Shown here: positions 46,209 to 55,977 of the stretch, one piece after another
Numbering within the stretch: position 1 is the stretch's first letter
Layout: every line of letters starts with the position of its first letter
Assembly: GCA_017941635.1 (NCBI GenBank)
Contig: JAGAVZ010000209.1
Coordinates: 1-58,881 of the forward strand
Length of the DNA stretch: 58,881 nucleotides
Reading direction: 5' to 3'
DNA from: Cellulosilyticum sp.
GTDB taxonomy: Bacteria; Bacillota; Clostridia; Lachnospirales; Cellulosilyticaceae
Translations under genes and position numbers: made by a program
Notes under the pieces: model-generated
What the model was told of the DNA's origin: nothing
Database searches by the model: none
What the model saw: only the letters and a program-made list of their open reading frames with translations

Positions 46209-47174
46209 CTAATGATCTTGTTTATGTTCAAAGGCATCATATGCTTCTACAATACGTTGTACAATAGGATGTCTTACCACATCTTTTTGTGATAAATAAG
46301 TAAAGCCTATCCCCTCTACGCCGTCTAAAACTTTCATCGCTTGTTTTAAGCCACTCATTTCATAGTGTGGTAAATCAACCTGCGTTAAATCACCTGTTAC
46401 AACCACTTTTGAATTAAAACCAATACGTGTTAAAAACATTTTCATCTGTGGCATTGTCGTATTTTGTGCTTCATCCAATACAATAAAGGCGTTATTTAAT
46501 GTACGGCCCCTCATATAAGCTAGTGGTGCTACCTCTATAAGACCCTTCTCCATATTTTTTTCAAAGTTTTCTGGTCCCATAATCTCAAAAAGTGCATCAT
46601 ATAAAGGACGTAAATATGGGTCTACTTTACTTTGTAAATCTCCTGGTAAAAATCCTAGTTTCTCTCCGGCTTCAATGGCTGGTCTAGTCAAAATAATCTT
46701 ACTTACTTCACCTTTTCTAAACGCATTAACTGCCATTGCCATAGCCAAATAAGTTTTTCCCGTACCTGCTGGACCTATTCCAAAAACAACTGTATTCTTT
46801 TTAATTTTTTGGATATACTCACTTTGCCCTAATGTTTTACATTTGATTGGCTTTCCTAAATGAGTTAATGTAACTGTATGATTTTCAAGTTGTCCTAACT
46901 CCTCTTCCTTTTTGGTACCTACTAAATCTAAAATATACTTAACACGTTGAATATCAATTCCTTCTCCTTTTTCAACTAACTTAAAAAGCTTTTTTAATAC
47001 TTTAGCTGCTAGTGCAACTTGACTTGCTTCTCCTGAAACCTTTAATTTATCATGACGTAAAACAATCTCTACATCCAATGTTTTTTCTATTAAAAGTGTA
47101 TGAGCATCAAACTGCCCAAATACATTGGATACATCATAATCAAGAATATCTAGTTCTTTTTCTATTTTACTCAC
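46209..47174 (-). CDS. phoH: PhoH family ATPase (YbeZ/PhoH-like)
   Basis: Cytosolic P-loop ATPase of the PhoH family, linked to RNA metabolism together with YbeY. The 321 residues from GTG 47174 have an N-terminal KH-like region (about 20-80), Walker A GPAGTGKTYLAM near 135-146 and Walker B FIVLDEAQ near 230-237. I prefer GTG 47174, which has AAGGAG nine bases upstream; the ATG at 47192 lies inside yqfD without a ribosome site. The yqfD stop overlaps this start by eight bases. Confidence 0.93.
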   Translation of the reverse strand: MSKIEKELDILDYDVSNVFGQFDAHTLLIEKTLDVEIVLRHDKLKVSGEASQVALAAKVLKKLFKLVEKGEGIDIQRVKYILDLVGTKKEEELGQLENHTVTLTHLGKPIKCKTLGQSEYIQKIKKNTVVFGIGPAGTGKTYLAMAMAVNAFRKGEVSKIILTRPAIEAGEKLGFLPGDLQSKVDPYLRPLYDALFEIMGPENFEKNMEKGLIEVAPLAYMRGRTLNNAFIVLDEAQNTTMPQMKMFLTRIGFNSKVVVTGDLTQVDLPHYEMSGLKQAMKVLDGVEGIGFTYLSQKDVVRHPIVQRIVEAYDAFEHKQDH

Positions 47175-48405
47175 TTGGCACTTCTCCTTCATTTTGCATG
47201 TTCATATTGATTTCCACTGGATAACTCACTTCTTCTTCAGCTATAACATAAAGTGAACCCGTTATCATTCCTTCTGTTGCACTAAAATAAGCTTCTCGCT
47301 TTAATATTTTGGCCTCACTGCCTAAACTTAAACTAATCTCTTGCCACATATCTGATAAAAGCCTATCCTTAGCTTCTTCCTCTGTTAAAGTATAGTAACT
47401 TGGCTCATAACCAATTCGACTCTGCACCTCCAGTCCAAAAGGTAGTGGAAAAAGTTTTGTAATTTGTAGCTGATGTAACGTATACATGGTGTCATAATGA
47501 CTTGTACTATTCTTTTGGTTATATAATGTAAATGGTTTGTTAAACAATTTCAAAATATAAGTTTTACTCACATCATCTAAATACTGTTTTTTGACCTGTT
47601 CTAGATTGATTGTCTTCTTGACTTCATAAATCGTCTTACCACGTACTGTGGCTTTTGCGCATGTATAGTACAAACTAGGGTCTTCTTCTCCTAATGGCAT
47701 CTCACCTGCCACAAGCACGTCCCCTTTTTTGACAATATCTCCTGCTTTAATCATAGGTTTTCCCTTTTCTACAGCAATATATGTAATGAGTGCATCACGT
47801 TTTGAGACCAATGAACTGGAGGGAATTTCCTTTGCATTCATCTCAGGCGGTAAGACACTTTCTGCCACTCGAACAACCATGCGTGTCCCTTCATAATCAA
47901 TCCCTACCCAAATCAGATCTGGGTATTCTTTAATTAATAGCGCTTCAGCCGTTCTAAGATTCATCTTCATTTTAAGCTTACCTGTGCTATATCCATTAGC
48001 TTCTAGTGTGGAAATTACATCTATACTATTGATTCTTGTATTTCCTTCTACTTCCACAAGCCATACAAACGAAGATAAAATCCATAACATGACTATAAAC
48101 ACACCTATGCCGATTACAAATAACTTTCGCTTTTTATAGCGATATGTAAAAAAAGGTAACCCTTTCTTTTCCATAATTTTTAAACGAACTTTCGTTTTAT
48201 GTGCATCATGCTTCATTGCTTTAAAGTTTGGGATGGATGTACAAAAGCGAATATATTCTCCTATCCTTTGTACATTCCACAACTCAATACCGTGGTAAGT
48301 GACCAAATTCAAAAATTTTTCACCATTTACGCCACGTACTTCTACTATAACATACCCCTTTAAATAATGCCATAACGATAAAAGCAAAGCCATTTCCCCC
48401 TTCAC
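47167..48405 (-). CDS. yqfD: YqfD, sporulation protein
   Basis: Membrane protein needed for sporulation in Bacillus, where its promoter is controlled by sigma-E. The 412 residues have a short N-terminal region, one membrane helix (about 91-113; LFVIGIGVFIVMLWIL core) and an extracellular beta-rich domain with VEGNTRINS near 118-126. GTG 48405 overlaps the yqfC stop, but a TTG at 48387 has better ribosome-site spacing, so the true start may be six codons later. Confidence 0.88.
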   Translation of the reverse strand: MKGEMALLLSLWHYLKGYVIVEVRGVNGEKFLNLVTYHGIELWNVQRIGEYIRFCTSIPNFKAMKHDAHKTKVRLKIMEKKGLPFFTYRYKKRKLFVIGIGVFIVMLWILSSFVWLVEVEGNTRINSIDVISTLEANGYSTGKLKMKMNLRTAEALLIKEYPDLIWVGIDYEGTRMVVRVAESVLPPEMNAKEIPSSSLVSKRDALITYIAVEKGKPMIKAGDIVKKGDVLVAGEMPLGEEDPSLYYTCAKATVRGKTIYEVKKTINLEQVKKQYLDDVSKTYILKLFNKPFTLYNQKNSTSHYDTMYTLHQLQITKLFPLPFGLEVQSRIGYEPSYYTLTEEEAKDRLLSDMWQEISLSLGSEAKILKREAYFSATEGMITGSLYVIAEEEVSYPVEINMNMQNEGEVPSE

Positions 48406-48692
48406 ACTACAAATCCAATTTGAATGATCGTACCCTTAATCGTAATATACTCAGCCGTCATTTTTTGTGCTTCTAATGCAATTCCATGAATCACTAAAAT
48501 GCCACACTTCGTATTTAATCGTATCGTTTGTGATGTATATTCAAGAATCCCTCCAAAGTTCTCAACACGTATCTCTTGATTCCCAGACATAACCACTTGT
48601 GGTAAATCGCTCACCACTTCAGGCGGCACATCGAGCATCTTAGTCAATTGACTTTTTAAGCTTTCTGGCTTACGATTTCTTTTCTCCTTCAT
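48402..48692 (-). CDS. yqfC: YqfC, sporulation protein
   Basis: A 96-residue YabP/YqfC-family protein; in Bacillus it is expressed in the mother cell during sporulation. It has an N-terminal basic tail and a YabP-like beta domain (about 28-96). It is the first gene of the yqfC-yqfD-phoH-pgpH-ybeY-era-yqzL-recO run. A G-rich ribosome site (AAGGGGG) lies ten bases before ATG. Confidence 0.88.
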   Translation of the reverse strand: MKEKRNRKPESLKSQLTKMLDVPPEVVSDLPQVVMSGNQEIRVENFGGILEYTSQTIRLNTKCGILVIHGIALEAQKMTAEYITIKGTIIQIGFVV

Positions 48693-48771
48693 GACATACA
48701 GCCCCCTTATAATTCATGTTTATGCAATAGGACGGGCAAGTAGAAGTAAAACCTACTGAAAGCAAACAAAA

Positions 48772-48806
48772 AACACCTAAAAAGCTTTTAAAACTTTTTA
48801 GGTGTT
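48772..48806 (-). terminator. Terminator of the sugar ABC transporter operon
   Basis: AACACCTAAAAAG and CTTTTTAGGTGTT (48772-48784, 48794-48806) form a 13-bp stem with nine-base loop; on the minus strand it ends in TTTTTTG. It is 40 bases after the binding-lipoprotein stop and before yqfC. Confidence 0.85.
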
Positions 48807-48846
48807 CTCTTTAGATATTAACTGCTATATGGATTCTTATTTTTAA

Positions 48847-50436
48847 TTATTTGCTAGCTTTCCAAGCATCTAATTGTTGTTGTTTATCAGCAATAATATC
48901 ATCAACATTTGCTGCTTTTAATGATTCAATGAATTCTGGAAGTACAGTTTCTGGATCAACAGCACCAGTTTCTAATGATGGCATATATTGTTTCCATACG
49001 TTTGTACATTGAGCAATTTGAGATTGAACTGCATCTGATTGATAGATGAAACCAAGTGTTTGAGTATTTTTAGCTACATTGTTAAATTCTTCGAATTTAT
49101 TCCATTTTTCAGCTCCAAGTGGTTCTGAATCCCAGATGTAGTTGATTAATTGGTTACCTAATGCCCAACCAATATTTAAATTGTATTTGCTAACATTTTC
49201 ACCTTGAGAAATAATGTTTTCTGTTCCTTCAACTTTTGTATAGTGATCACCTTCAATACCGAAGTTGATTAAGTTGTTGAACTCAACATCTGTATTGAAT
49301 AATTCAAGAAGCATTAAAGCTCTTTCAGGATGTTTAGAAGTTACAGAAATAGCTTCCATTGATCCTGTTGTTTCTCTATTAGAGATGATTGGATCTGTTA
49401 ATTCAACTTGGATATAATCATGTTGGAATGTTTGAGCTTCCTCTGCTGCTTTTCCTGGTTTTAAAGAACGAACAGCTGCAAAGATTTTACCAGCTTTTTG
49501 GTCTACTTGATAATCTGTAACAGATGGTGCATCTTCACGGATGTATCCAGCTTGATAGTATTTGTGCATTAACTCAAAGAGTTCTTTCATTTCTGGTTTT
49601 TCTACTTGGTTGAATACAACTGATGCATCATCATTGTATACAGCACCTGGCATAGAGTCAGAACCAATATAGTCGTAATCAAGAAGTCTCTTAGCAGATT
49701 CACCTTCACAAGCTTCAAGTGCATACATACCTGGTTCATTTTCTTTAATTGTTTGGAAGAATGGTTCCATGTCTTCTAAAGTTTTAACATTTGAGAAATC
49801 CATATTATATTTTTCTGCAATATCTTTACGGATTACTAATCCCCATTGATGAGCTTTTTCTTTGTTAGCTGGAATTGCATAGTTTCTACCATTAATTTGT
49901 GAACCTAAAATAAATCCTTCACCAAGTATTTCTTTTGTTTTTGGTGCATATTCACCAAGCATATCTGTAATATCTACATAAGCCCCTTTACCTGCTTGTG
50001 TTGTATAATCATTACACCAGTTACATGTGAAACAGATATCAAATTCTTCACCAGAGTTAATCATTGTATTCATTTTTTCTGGGAATGTACCAAAATCAAA
50101 GAAGTTTAATTTAATATCACAGTTTAAGTTTGTTTTAGTTGCAATATATTCATTTGCCGCAGCTTCAACTTTTGCTAAATCTTCTGGTTCTGTAGCACCT
50201 GCTTGATACCAAGTAATTGTAATATGTTCTGATAAATCCACACCATTACTATCTGCTGCTGGTGCTTCACTTGCTGCAGCACTTTCTTTTGGTGCTGCAT
50301 TTGTTGCTGTTGCAGCACTTTCTTTTGGTGCTGTATTTGTTGCTGTTGCATTATTTCCACCACAACCTGTCATAGCCATACTAGCTACGCATGTCATACC
50401 TGCTAAAATTGCTAAACTTTTCTTTGCTAATTTCAT
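48847..50436 (-). CDS. Sugar-binding lipoprotein with DUF3502-type C-terminus
   Basis: Extracellular binding lipoprotein of a CUT1-type carbohydrate importer. The 529 residues have a lipoprotein signal (lipobox MTGC, Cys25), a linker with two NxAPKESA repeats (about 30-55), and a family 1 binding domain (about 70-525). The C-terminal portion from about 380 matches the LipO/DUF3502 pattern. It is 57 bases after the permease gene. Substrate probably an oligosaccharide, not determined. Confidence 0.88.
   Translation of the reverse strand: MKLAKKSLAILAGMTCVASMAMTGCGGNNATATNTAPKESAATATNAAPKESAAASEAPAADSNGVDLSEHITITWYQAGATEPEDLAKVEAAANEYIATKTNLNCDIKLNFFDFGTFPEKMNTMINSGEEFDICFTCNWCNDYTTQAGKGAYVDITDMLGEYAPKTKEILGEGFILGSQINGRNYAIPANKEKAHQWGLVIRKDIAEKYNMDFSNVKTLEDMEPFFQTIKENEPGMYALEACEGESAKRLLDYDYIGSDSMPGAVYNDDASVVFNQVEKPEMKELFELMHKYYQAGYIREDAPSVTDYQVDQKAGKIFAAVRSLKPGKAAEEAQTFQHDYIQVELTDPIISNRETTGSMEAISVTSKHPERALMLLELFNTDVEFNNLINFGIEGDHYTKVEGTENIISQGENVSKYNLNIGWALGNQLINYIWDSEPLGAEKWNKFEEFNNVAKNTQTLGFIYQSDAVQSQIAQCTNVWKQYMPSLETGAVDPETVLPEFIESLKAANVDDIIADKQQQLDAWKASK
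50276..50350. repeat. 36-bp tandem repeat within the lipoprotein gene
   Basis: Two copies of a 36-base unit (first 50276-50311, second 50312-50347), differing at very few positions, plus a few bases of a third. Being a multiple of three it repeats 12 residues in the flexible linker after the lipid anchor. Copy number could vary by slippage without breaking the frame. Confidence 0.8.
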
Positions 50437-50493
50437 TAAAATCTCCTCCTAAAATATGATTTAAATCAAAATAGAAATTTTATATCAAACCAA

Positions 50494-51411
50494 TTATTCT
50501 TTTGTTGCTCCCAATGTAATACCTTTTTGGAAATAACGTTGGAAGAAAGGATATGCAAGAACAATTGGTCCAATAGCGACGATTGCCATTGCCATACGTG
50601 CTGTTTCTGTTGGAATATTGGATAAATCCACTGCTCCACCATGACCAGACGCTGCTACAATACTTTCTACTTTCTTTTGCATAGTGTAAAGTAAGTATTG
50701 TAAGTTGTAGTGATCAGTCTTTGTGATATAAAGTAATGGATAATACCAGTCATTCCAGTATACTAACATACTAAATAACATAACTGTTGCAAGGGCTGGT
50801 TTTGCAAGTGGTAATACAATCTTAAAGAATGTAAAATACTCACTACTACCATCAATTTGAGCTGCTTCAATTAAGCTCTTTGGTACATTTGTTCTATAGA
50901 ATGTACGAATAATCATGACATAGAATGCACTAAATAATGAAGGTAAGATAATTGCCATATAGTTATCTTTTAAACCTAATAGTCTTACATATACCATATA
51001 AGTTGGGATTAACCCACCTGAGAAAAGCATGGTAATAACAGCAATTAAATTAAAAAGTGTTTTTTGTTTGAAGTCATCTCTTGCAAGTGGATAAGCATAC
51101 ATTGCCATAACAATTAATCCTAAAAGACCACCAAATAACGTACAACCTATTGTTACTAAGTAAGCTTTTCCTATTGCACCAAAGTTACCAAAAATATATT
51201 CATATGCAGATAAACTAAATTCCTTTGGAATAATGCGATAACCATATACCGGAATCGACATTTCATCTGTGAATGAAACCATTAAAACCAGTAATAATGG
51301 ATACATACATAATATTGCAAGTACAATAAAGAATGCATTTAATAAAATATTAGTTGATTTTTTAATTTGTACACCTGTAACGGTAGATTCCATTTCTACA
51401 TTTGAAGCCAT
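50494..51411 (-). CDS. Carbohydrate ABC permease, LplC/YtcP type
   Basis: Integral membrane component of the sugar importer, MalG-like position in the operon. The 305 residues have six membrane segments. The EAA-loop is at about 187-206, with SLIEAAQIDGSSEYFTFFK giving the contact for the ATPase. Located 15 bases after the first permease. No ATPase gene is present; such importers usually borrow a shared MsmK-like subunit. Confidence 0.92.
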   Translation of the reverse strand: MASNVEMESTVTGVQIKKSTNILLNAFFIVLAILCMYPLLLVLMVSFTDEMSIPVYGYRIIPKEFSLSAYEYIFGNFGAIGKAYLVTIGCTLFGGLLGLIVMAMYAYPLARDDFKQKTLFNLIAVITMLFSGGLIPTYMVYVRLLGLKDNYMAIILPSLFSAFYVMIIRTFYRTNVPKSLIEAAQIDGSSEYFTFFKIVLPLAKPALATVMLFSMLVYWNDWYYPLLYITKTDHYNLQYLLYTMQKKVESIVAASGHGGAVDLSNIPTETARMAMAIVAIGPIVLAYPFFQRYFQKGITLGATKE

Positions 51412-51426
51412 ACTGTAACCTCCTCC

Positions 51427-52359
51427 CTAAATAATAGCAGCATCTTTGTCGTATTTTCTTACAATAGCATTGAAACCTAAGATAATGATTAAGCCTAAGA
51501 TAGATTGATAGAAACCTGCTGCCGCAGATAAACCAATATCACCTGTCATAGCAAAAGCACGATATACATAAGTATCAATTGTATTGGTTACGTCAAATAA
51601 GATACCTGTATTTTTTGGAACAGTGAAGAATAGACCCATATCTGTATAGAACATTCTTCCTAAACGGAGTAATACAAGTGTGATACAAAGTGGAATTAAA
51701 CTTGGAATTGTAATATGTATAATTTGTTGTAATCTAGTGGCACCATCAACAGCAGCTGCTTCAAATAATTCTTGATTAACACCTGTAACTGAAGCAAGAT
51801 ATACGATTGTATCATATCCTGTCCATTTCCATGTATTAACAGCAACTAAAATCACTGGCCAGTATTTTGGTGTTGTATACCAAGCGACTTTACCTAAGCC
51901 TAATGATTGAAGCATACCATTAATTGCACCATATTCATTACTTAATAAACCAAATGCAATATAACTTGCAACTACCCATGAAAGAAAGTGAGGGATAAAG
52001 TATATACTTTGATATACCTTAGCTGCTTTCTTATTGCGAAGCTCATTTAAGCAAATTGCTAAGAAAATTGGAACCACGATACCAATAATAATGAATACTA
52101 AGTTGTATCCTATTGTGTTACGTGTGATGAGCCATGCATCATTAGACTTAAATAAGTATTCAAAGTTTTTAAGTCCATTCCAACCAGAGCCCCAGAACTT
52201 CTGCACTGTATTCATTTTTCTAAATGCAAAAACCAAACCAAACATTGGCATGTAGTTATTAATTAACATGACAATGAGGCCAGGAAGAAGCATAGAGATC
52301 AGCGCAATGTTTAACTTCTTTTTCTTTTTTGTTTTTGTGGTACTTTGCATATTATTCAT
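51427..52359 (-). CDS. Carbohydrate ABC permease, LplB type
   Basis: Partner permease of the importer. The 310 residues have six membrane segments and an EAA-loop with ELFEAAAVDGATRLQQI near 196-212. The lysine-rich N-terminus (KTKKKKK) is cytoplasmic. It is first in the permease-permease-lipoprotein operon, with a repeat-rich leader upstream. Confidence 0.92.
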   Translation of the reverse strand: MNNMQSTTKTKKKKKLNIALISMLLPGLIVMLINNYMPMFGLVFAFRKMNTVQKFWGSGWNGLKNFEYLFKSNDAWLITRNTIGYNLVFIIIGIVVPIFLAICLNELRNKKAAKVYQSIYFIPHFLSWVVASYIAFGLLSNEYGAINGMLQSLGLGKVAWYTTPKYWPVILVAVNTWKWTGYDTIVYLASVTGVNQELFEAAAVDGATRLQQIIHITIPSLIPLCITLVLLRLGRMFYTDMGLFFTVPKNTGILFDVTNTIDTYVYRAFAMTGDIGLSAAAGFYQSILGLIIILGFNAIVRKYDKDAAII

Positions 52360-52377
52360 TCACTTCACCTCTCCTTG

Positions 52378-52494
52378 ACTCTATGTTATAACTTTTTACT
52401 ATTTTAATTAATAGACTATGTTGTCTTTTTGTTAATATTTCATTATTTATTTTTAATCAAAATATTACAACAATTAATTGCTATAACATAGAGT
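52378..52494. repeat. CTATGTT repeat cluster upstream of the sugar importer
   Basis: ACTCTATGTTATA at 52378-52390 is repeated inverted as TATAACATAGAGT at 52482-52494. A third, direct copy CTATGTTGTC occurs at 52416-52425, 35 bases after CTATGTTATA at 52381. The cluster occupies most of the 184-base gap between the regulator gene and the first permease. Fits operator sites for a regulator, possibly the neighbouring YesN-like protein; this is inference. Confidence 0.6.
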
Positions 52495-52543
52495 TTTAAC
52501 TAATTCTAGAGAAGTGTTGGCAACTATTTATAAAAAAATTGCA

Positions 52544-54154
52544 CTAAAGTTGACTATCTTTATATTCTGTAGGTGTCATATTGACATATTTCTTAAATAT
52601 TTTTGAAAAGTAATGGGGATCTTGTATACCTACCAATTCAGCAACTTCATAGGTTTTATATTGGTTACCTTTTAACAATTCTTTTGCCTTATCGATACGT
52701 ACTTCATTTAAATATTCCACAAAGTTCTTACCCAACTCTTTTTTAAACATTCTGCTTAAATAATAGGTGCTGACATAAGTGTGTTCTGCCAATTCATTCA
52801 GTGTAATAGACATCGTGTAATTTTCACGTATATAATCAATAGCATTTTGTAAAATTTGATTAATATTCTTTTTGTTATATTTATTAATACGATGTACAAC
52901 ACTCATAGCTGCCTCACTTAATAAACTTTGTAATTCATTGATTTGGGTAGCTTGATCAATCATACGATATAAACTAGAAATATCGTGACTCATTTCTTTA
53001 TCCTGTACCTCTAAACTTTTAATAGAAATGCGAATCATATTAATCTCATAAATCAAGTTCCAATAAAATGTCTTAATATACTCTGGGTCAAAATTGACCT
53101 CCACAACTTTCTTTTCAATTTTGTCTAATATATTCTTTACGTCTTCTTCATTTCCAGTTTTAATCACATTACATAGTTCCTTATCTATGCCATCAAATGC
53201 AAGATAATCTTGTCCTCGATAAAATCCCCTTAAATCACGGTATAAAATAATAGAGCTATTCCCCAGGTAAAAACGATAAGATAACGCATTTCTACATTCC
53301 TGCATCTTTTTATGCAAATCTGAGATTTGATCACCTTTTGTACTAATTGAAATACTTACTGTAAAATCAAAGCAACTTTCTATAAGCTGTTGAATATTAT
53401 GTACCTTCTTGTATATATTTTCTTCTAATAACTCACTTTCCTTAGTAGTCCCAACAATAAATGCAATTTGACGGTTATTAAGTACAATTTTTTCCACCTT
53501 ATACTCTTCTGCAAACATTTCTTCTACAGTATTAATAATGCCGAATTGGTACAATTGTCTTTGATAAGGTTCTCTTTTCTTAGAATCACCATCCATATCA
53601 ATAATGAGCATAATAAATTCATCTAGCTCTATCCCATAGAGATTGAATCCTTCTTTAATTTCTTCTTCATTAATATTAATTTGAAAAATGACATCATACA
53701 GTAGTTTTTCTTTTAAGATTGGAATACTTTCATCAAAACATTTTCGAAGTTTTTTTATTTCTAATTGATGATCCATTTGGTATTTAAGTTCCATTACTGC
53801 ACGACGTGTCACTTCGCAAATATCTTCTATACTAGAGGGTTTCAAAATATAATCAAAAGCACCAATTTTGATAGCTTCTTGCATATAAGAAAATTCTCTA
53901 TAGCCTGAGAGAATAATAAATTTACAATGTGATACAATACTTTTTGCTTGTTTAATCATGTCTATTCCATTGATCTCTGGCATATTGATATCTGCAAATA
54001 CGATATCAGGCTCATATTCTCTAATTTTTTCCAGGCCCTCTACACCATCACCTGCTTCACCACAAATTTCACATTGGAATTTCTTCCAATTAATAATGTT
54101 AATAAGTCCTTTTCGTATAGTTGGTTCATCGTCAATAATAAGCACTTTAAACAA
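52544..54154 (-). CDS. YesN-type response regulator, AraC family
   Basis: Cytoplasmic regulator of 536 residues. Receiver domain at 1-120 with acidic pocket IDDE near 7-10, phosphoacceptor in FADINMPEING near 53-63 and LKPSS near 105-109; a central region of unknown fold (about 130-430); AraC-type helix-turn-helix at about 430-536 (LNELAEHTYVSTYYLSRMFK). The start is TTG at 54154, immediately after the kinase stop, with AAGGGGGAA eight bases upstream. Probably controls the neighbouring importer. Confidence 0.92.
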   Translation of the reverse strand: MFKVLIIDDEPTIRKGLINIINWKKFQCEICGEAGDGVEGLEKIREYEPDIVFADINMPEINGIDMIKQAKSIVSHCKFIILSGYREFSYMQEAIKIGAFDYILKPSSIEDICEVTRRAVMELKYQMDHQLEIKKLRKCFDESIPILKEKLLYDVIFQININEEEIKEGFNLYGIELDEFIMLIIDMDGDSKKREPYQRQLYQFGIINTVEEMFAEEYKVEKIVLNNRQIAFIVGTTKESELLEENIYKKVHNIQQLIESCFDFTVSISISTKGDQISDLHKKMQECRNALSYRFYLGNSSIILYRDLRGFYRGQDYLAFDGIDKELCNVIKTGNEEDVKNILDKIEKKVVEVNFDPEYIKTFYWNLIYEINMIRISIKSLEVQDKEMSHDISSLYRMIDQATQINELQSLLSEAAMSVVHRINKYNKKNINQILQNAIDYIRENYTMSITLNELAEHTYVSTYYLSRMFKKELGKNFVEYLNEVRIDKAKELLKGNQYKTYEVAELVGIQDPHYFSKIFKKYVNMTPTEYKDSQL

Positions 54155-55927
54155 TTACATTTCCCCCTTTATTTTCATTGGAACATAGAATTTCATTTTT
54201 GTATAATTTTCATATTCACTTTCTACTTCCAATCCATATTCTTGTCCAAAGAATAGTTTTAATCTCCCATCTACATTAGCAAGTCCAATACTCTTGCGAT
54301 TGGTTCCTAGTAAGTAATCATGATTATCTTCCTTAAACAGACGATTCATGTCTTCTACTTCTTCTGGTGTCATTCCTTTCCCATTATCTTTTATTTCTAT
54401 ATAAATTTGATTTTGTCGTTGCTCCATCGTTAGTGTAATGACACCTTTTTTTCTCATACGATCAATGCCGTGATAAATGGCATTCTCAACTAATGGCTGT
54501 AATATTAATTTAGGCACTTCATTTCTAAGTAAACTCTTGTCAATGTGATTTTCATACGTTAGACGATCGCCATAACGATTTTTCATAATTAATAGATAGC
54601 TATCTATGTATTTCAATTCCTTGCTTAAAGGTACCATTGGACTTCCCTTTCCAATACTTGCTTCCATTAGTGCACTTAATGAAGTCACCATATCTCTTAT
54701 TTCTGGTACATTATTAAGTTGTGCCATCCAATTGATGGATTCTAATGTATTAAAAAGAAAATGTGGATTAATTTGTGCTTGCAAGGCTTTGAGTTCAGAT
54801 TCTTTCCTTGTAAGTTGTTCTTTATAAACTCTATTAAGCAAATTGTCAATCTCACAGGACATCTTGTTGAAACATTTACTGAGGTAACCTAATTCATCTT
54901 CTCGGTCTACTAAGACTTCTTCATGTACATTTTCTTGTTCTACTTTTTTGATACTATGTACTAGTCTATTAATTGGTTCAATAATATCCATGGCCATCAG
55001 AATACTAAAGATGGATACAATTAAGACTGTTGTAATCATAATCACCACAAATACAACTCTAAAATGTGCCATCTCTTGGCTAAATAATTCTTTTAAAGAA
55101 GTTTTTGCAACAACTTTCCATGGTGTTCCCCAAATATTCATATATGCAATCATATGTTGTGACTTATTATTAATCTCATAACTCCATTCTTCACTTTGCT
55201 TTGAAAGCCACTCACCTTCTGCTTCACTTAATGGCGTCATATCCATCCCTATAATCCAAAGATTATCCTGAGATAAAATCTGAATACTTTCCATAAATTC
55301 TGTAGAAAGATCAAAATATACATTTTTTAATCTCTCACGATTCACTTTTAAAATAATAAATCCTATTTCATTAAAATTATCTGAGTCATGAATCATGCGA
55401 AGCATATATAGATTTGCTTGCCCATCTTCCGTTGGTTGGATATACCATGTTGGCATGCGATGTGCTGCGCGTACTGTTTCTAACATTTGGTTAAAAGGAA
55501 TCGATTCATCTGGTACGCCTCCCGCATTGAGGTCATAGCTGTAGATATGACCTTCTAACGTTGCAATCGCTACACTTTGTAATTTACCATTGGACTTACA
55601 TAATCTTCTTAAAGATTGATAACATCTTTCCTTTGCTTCTTCACTAATTGTATCCGAACTTTCATTTAGCACAGCATACATATTCTGATCATATAAAATA
55701 TCTTCTGTAATACTTGTTAAGTTTTCTTTAAAATCATCTAGACGAAGTTCTACCATTTTCAACAAATCTGCCATATAGTTGACACACTTATTTTGGATAA
55801 TCGATTCTGTGTTACGATATAACATAATGCCCATAAATACGATAGGTATAATAATCTGAACTGAAAATAAGAGCAGAAGCTTTTGTCTAATGGATAACTT
55901 TTTATAATAATGTTTTAAGTATTGCAC
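54155..55927 (-). CDS. YesM-type sensor histidine kinase
   Basis: Membrane sensor of 590 residues: helix near 17-37, extracellular sensing domain (about 40-285), second helix near 290-312, HAMP (about 315-370), His_kinase domain with LQAQINPHFLFNTLESI near 389-405 holding the phosphorylated histidine, and HATPase with DNGKGMT near 494-500. GTG start at 55927 follows GGGGGG. Pairs with the YesN-like regulator immediately downstream. Ligand likely sugar-related. Confidence 0.92.
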   Translation of the reverse strand: MQYLKHYYKKLSIRQKLLLLFSVQIIIPIVFMGIMLYRNTESIIQNKCVNYMADLLKMVELRLDDFKENLTSITEDILYDQNMYAVLNESSDTISEEAKERCYQSLRRLCKSNGKLQSVAIATLEGHIYSYDLNAGGVPDESIPFNQMLETVRAAHRMPTWYIQPTEDGQANLYMLRMIHDSDNFNEIGFIILKVNRERLKNVYFDLSTEFMESIQILSQDNLWIIGMDMTPLSEAEGEWLSKQSEEWSYEINNKSQHMIAYMNIWGTPWKVVAKTSLKELFSQEMAHFRVVFVVIMITTVLIVSIFSILMAMDIIEPINRLVHSIKKVEQENVHEEVLVDREDELGYLSKCFNKMSCEIDNLLNRVYKEQLTRKESELKALQAQINPHFLFNTLESINWMAQLNNVPEIRDMVTSLSALMEASIGKGSPMVPLSKELKYIDSYLLIMKNRYGDRLTYENHIDKSLLRNEVPKLILQPLVENAIYHGIDRMRKKGVITLTMEQRQNQIYIEIKDNGKGMTPEEVEDMNRLFKEDNHDYLLGTNRKSIGLANVDGRLKLFFGQEYGLEVESEYENYTKMKFYVPMKIKGEM

Positions 55928-55977
55928 AATCTACCCCCCCATTTTTCTAACCTATCTTGGCTTTTCCTGTTTTGTTT

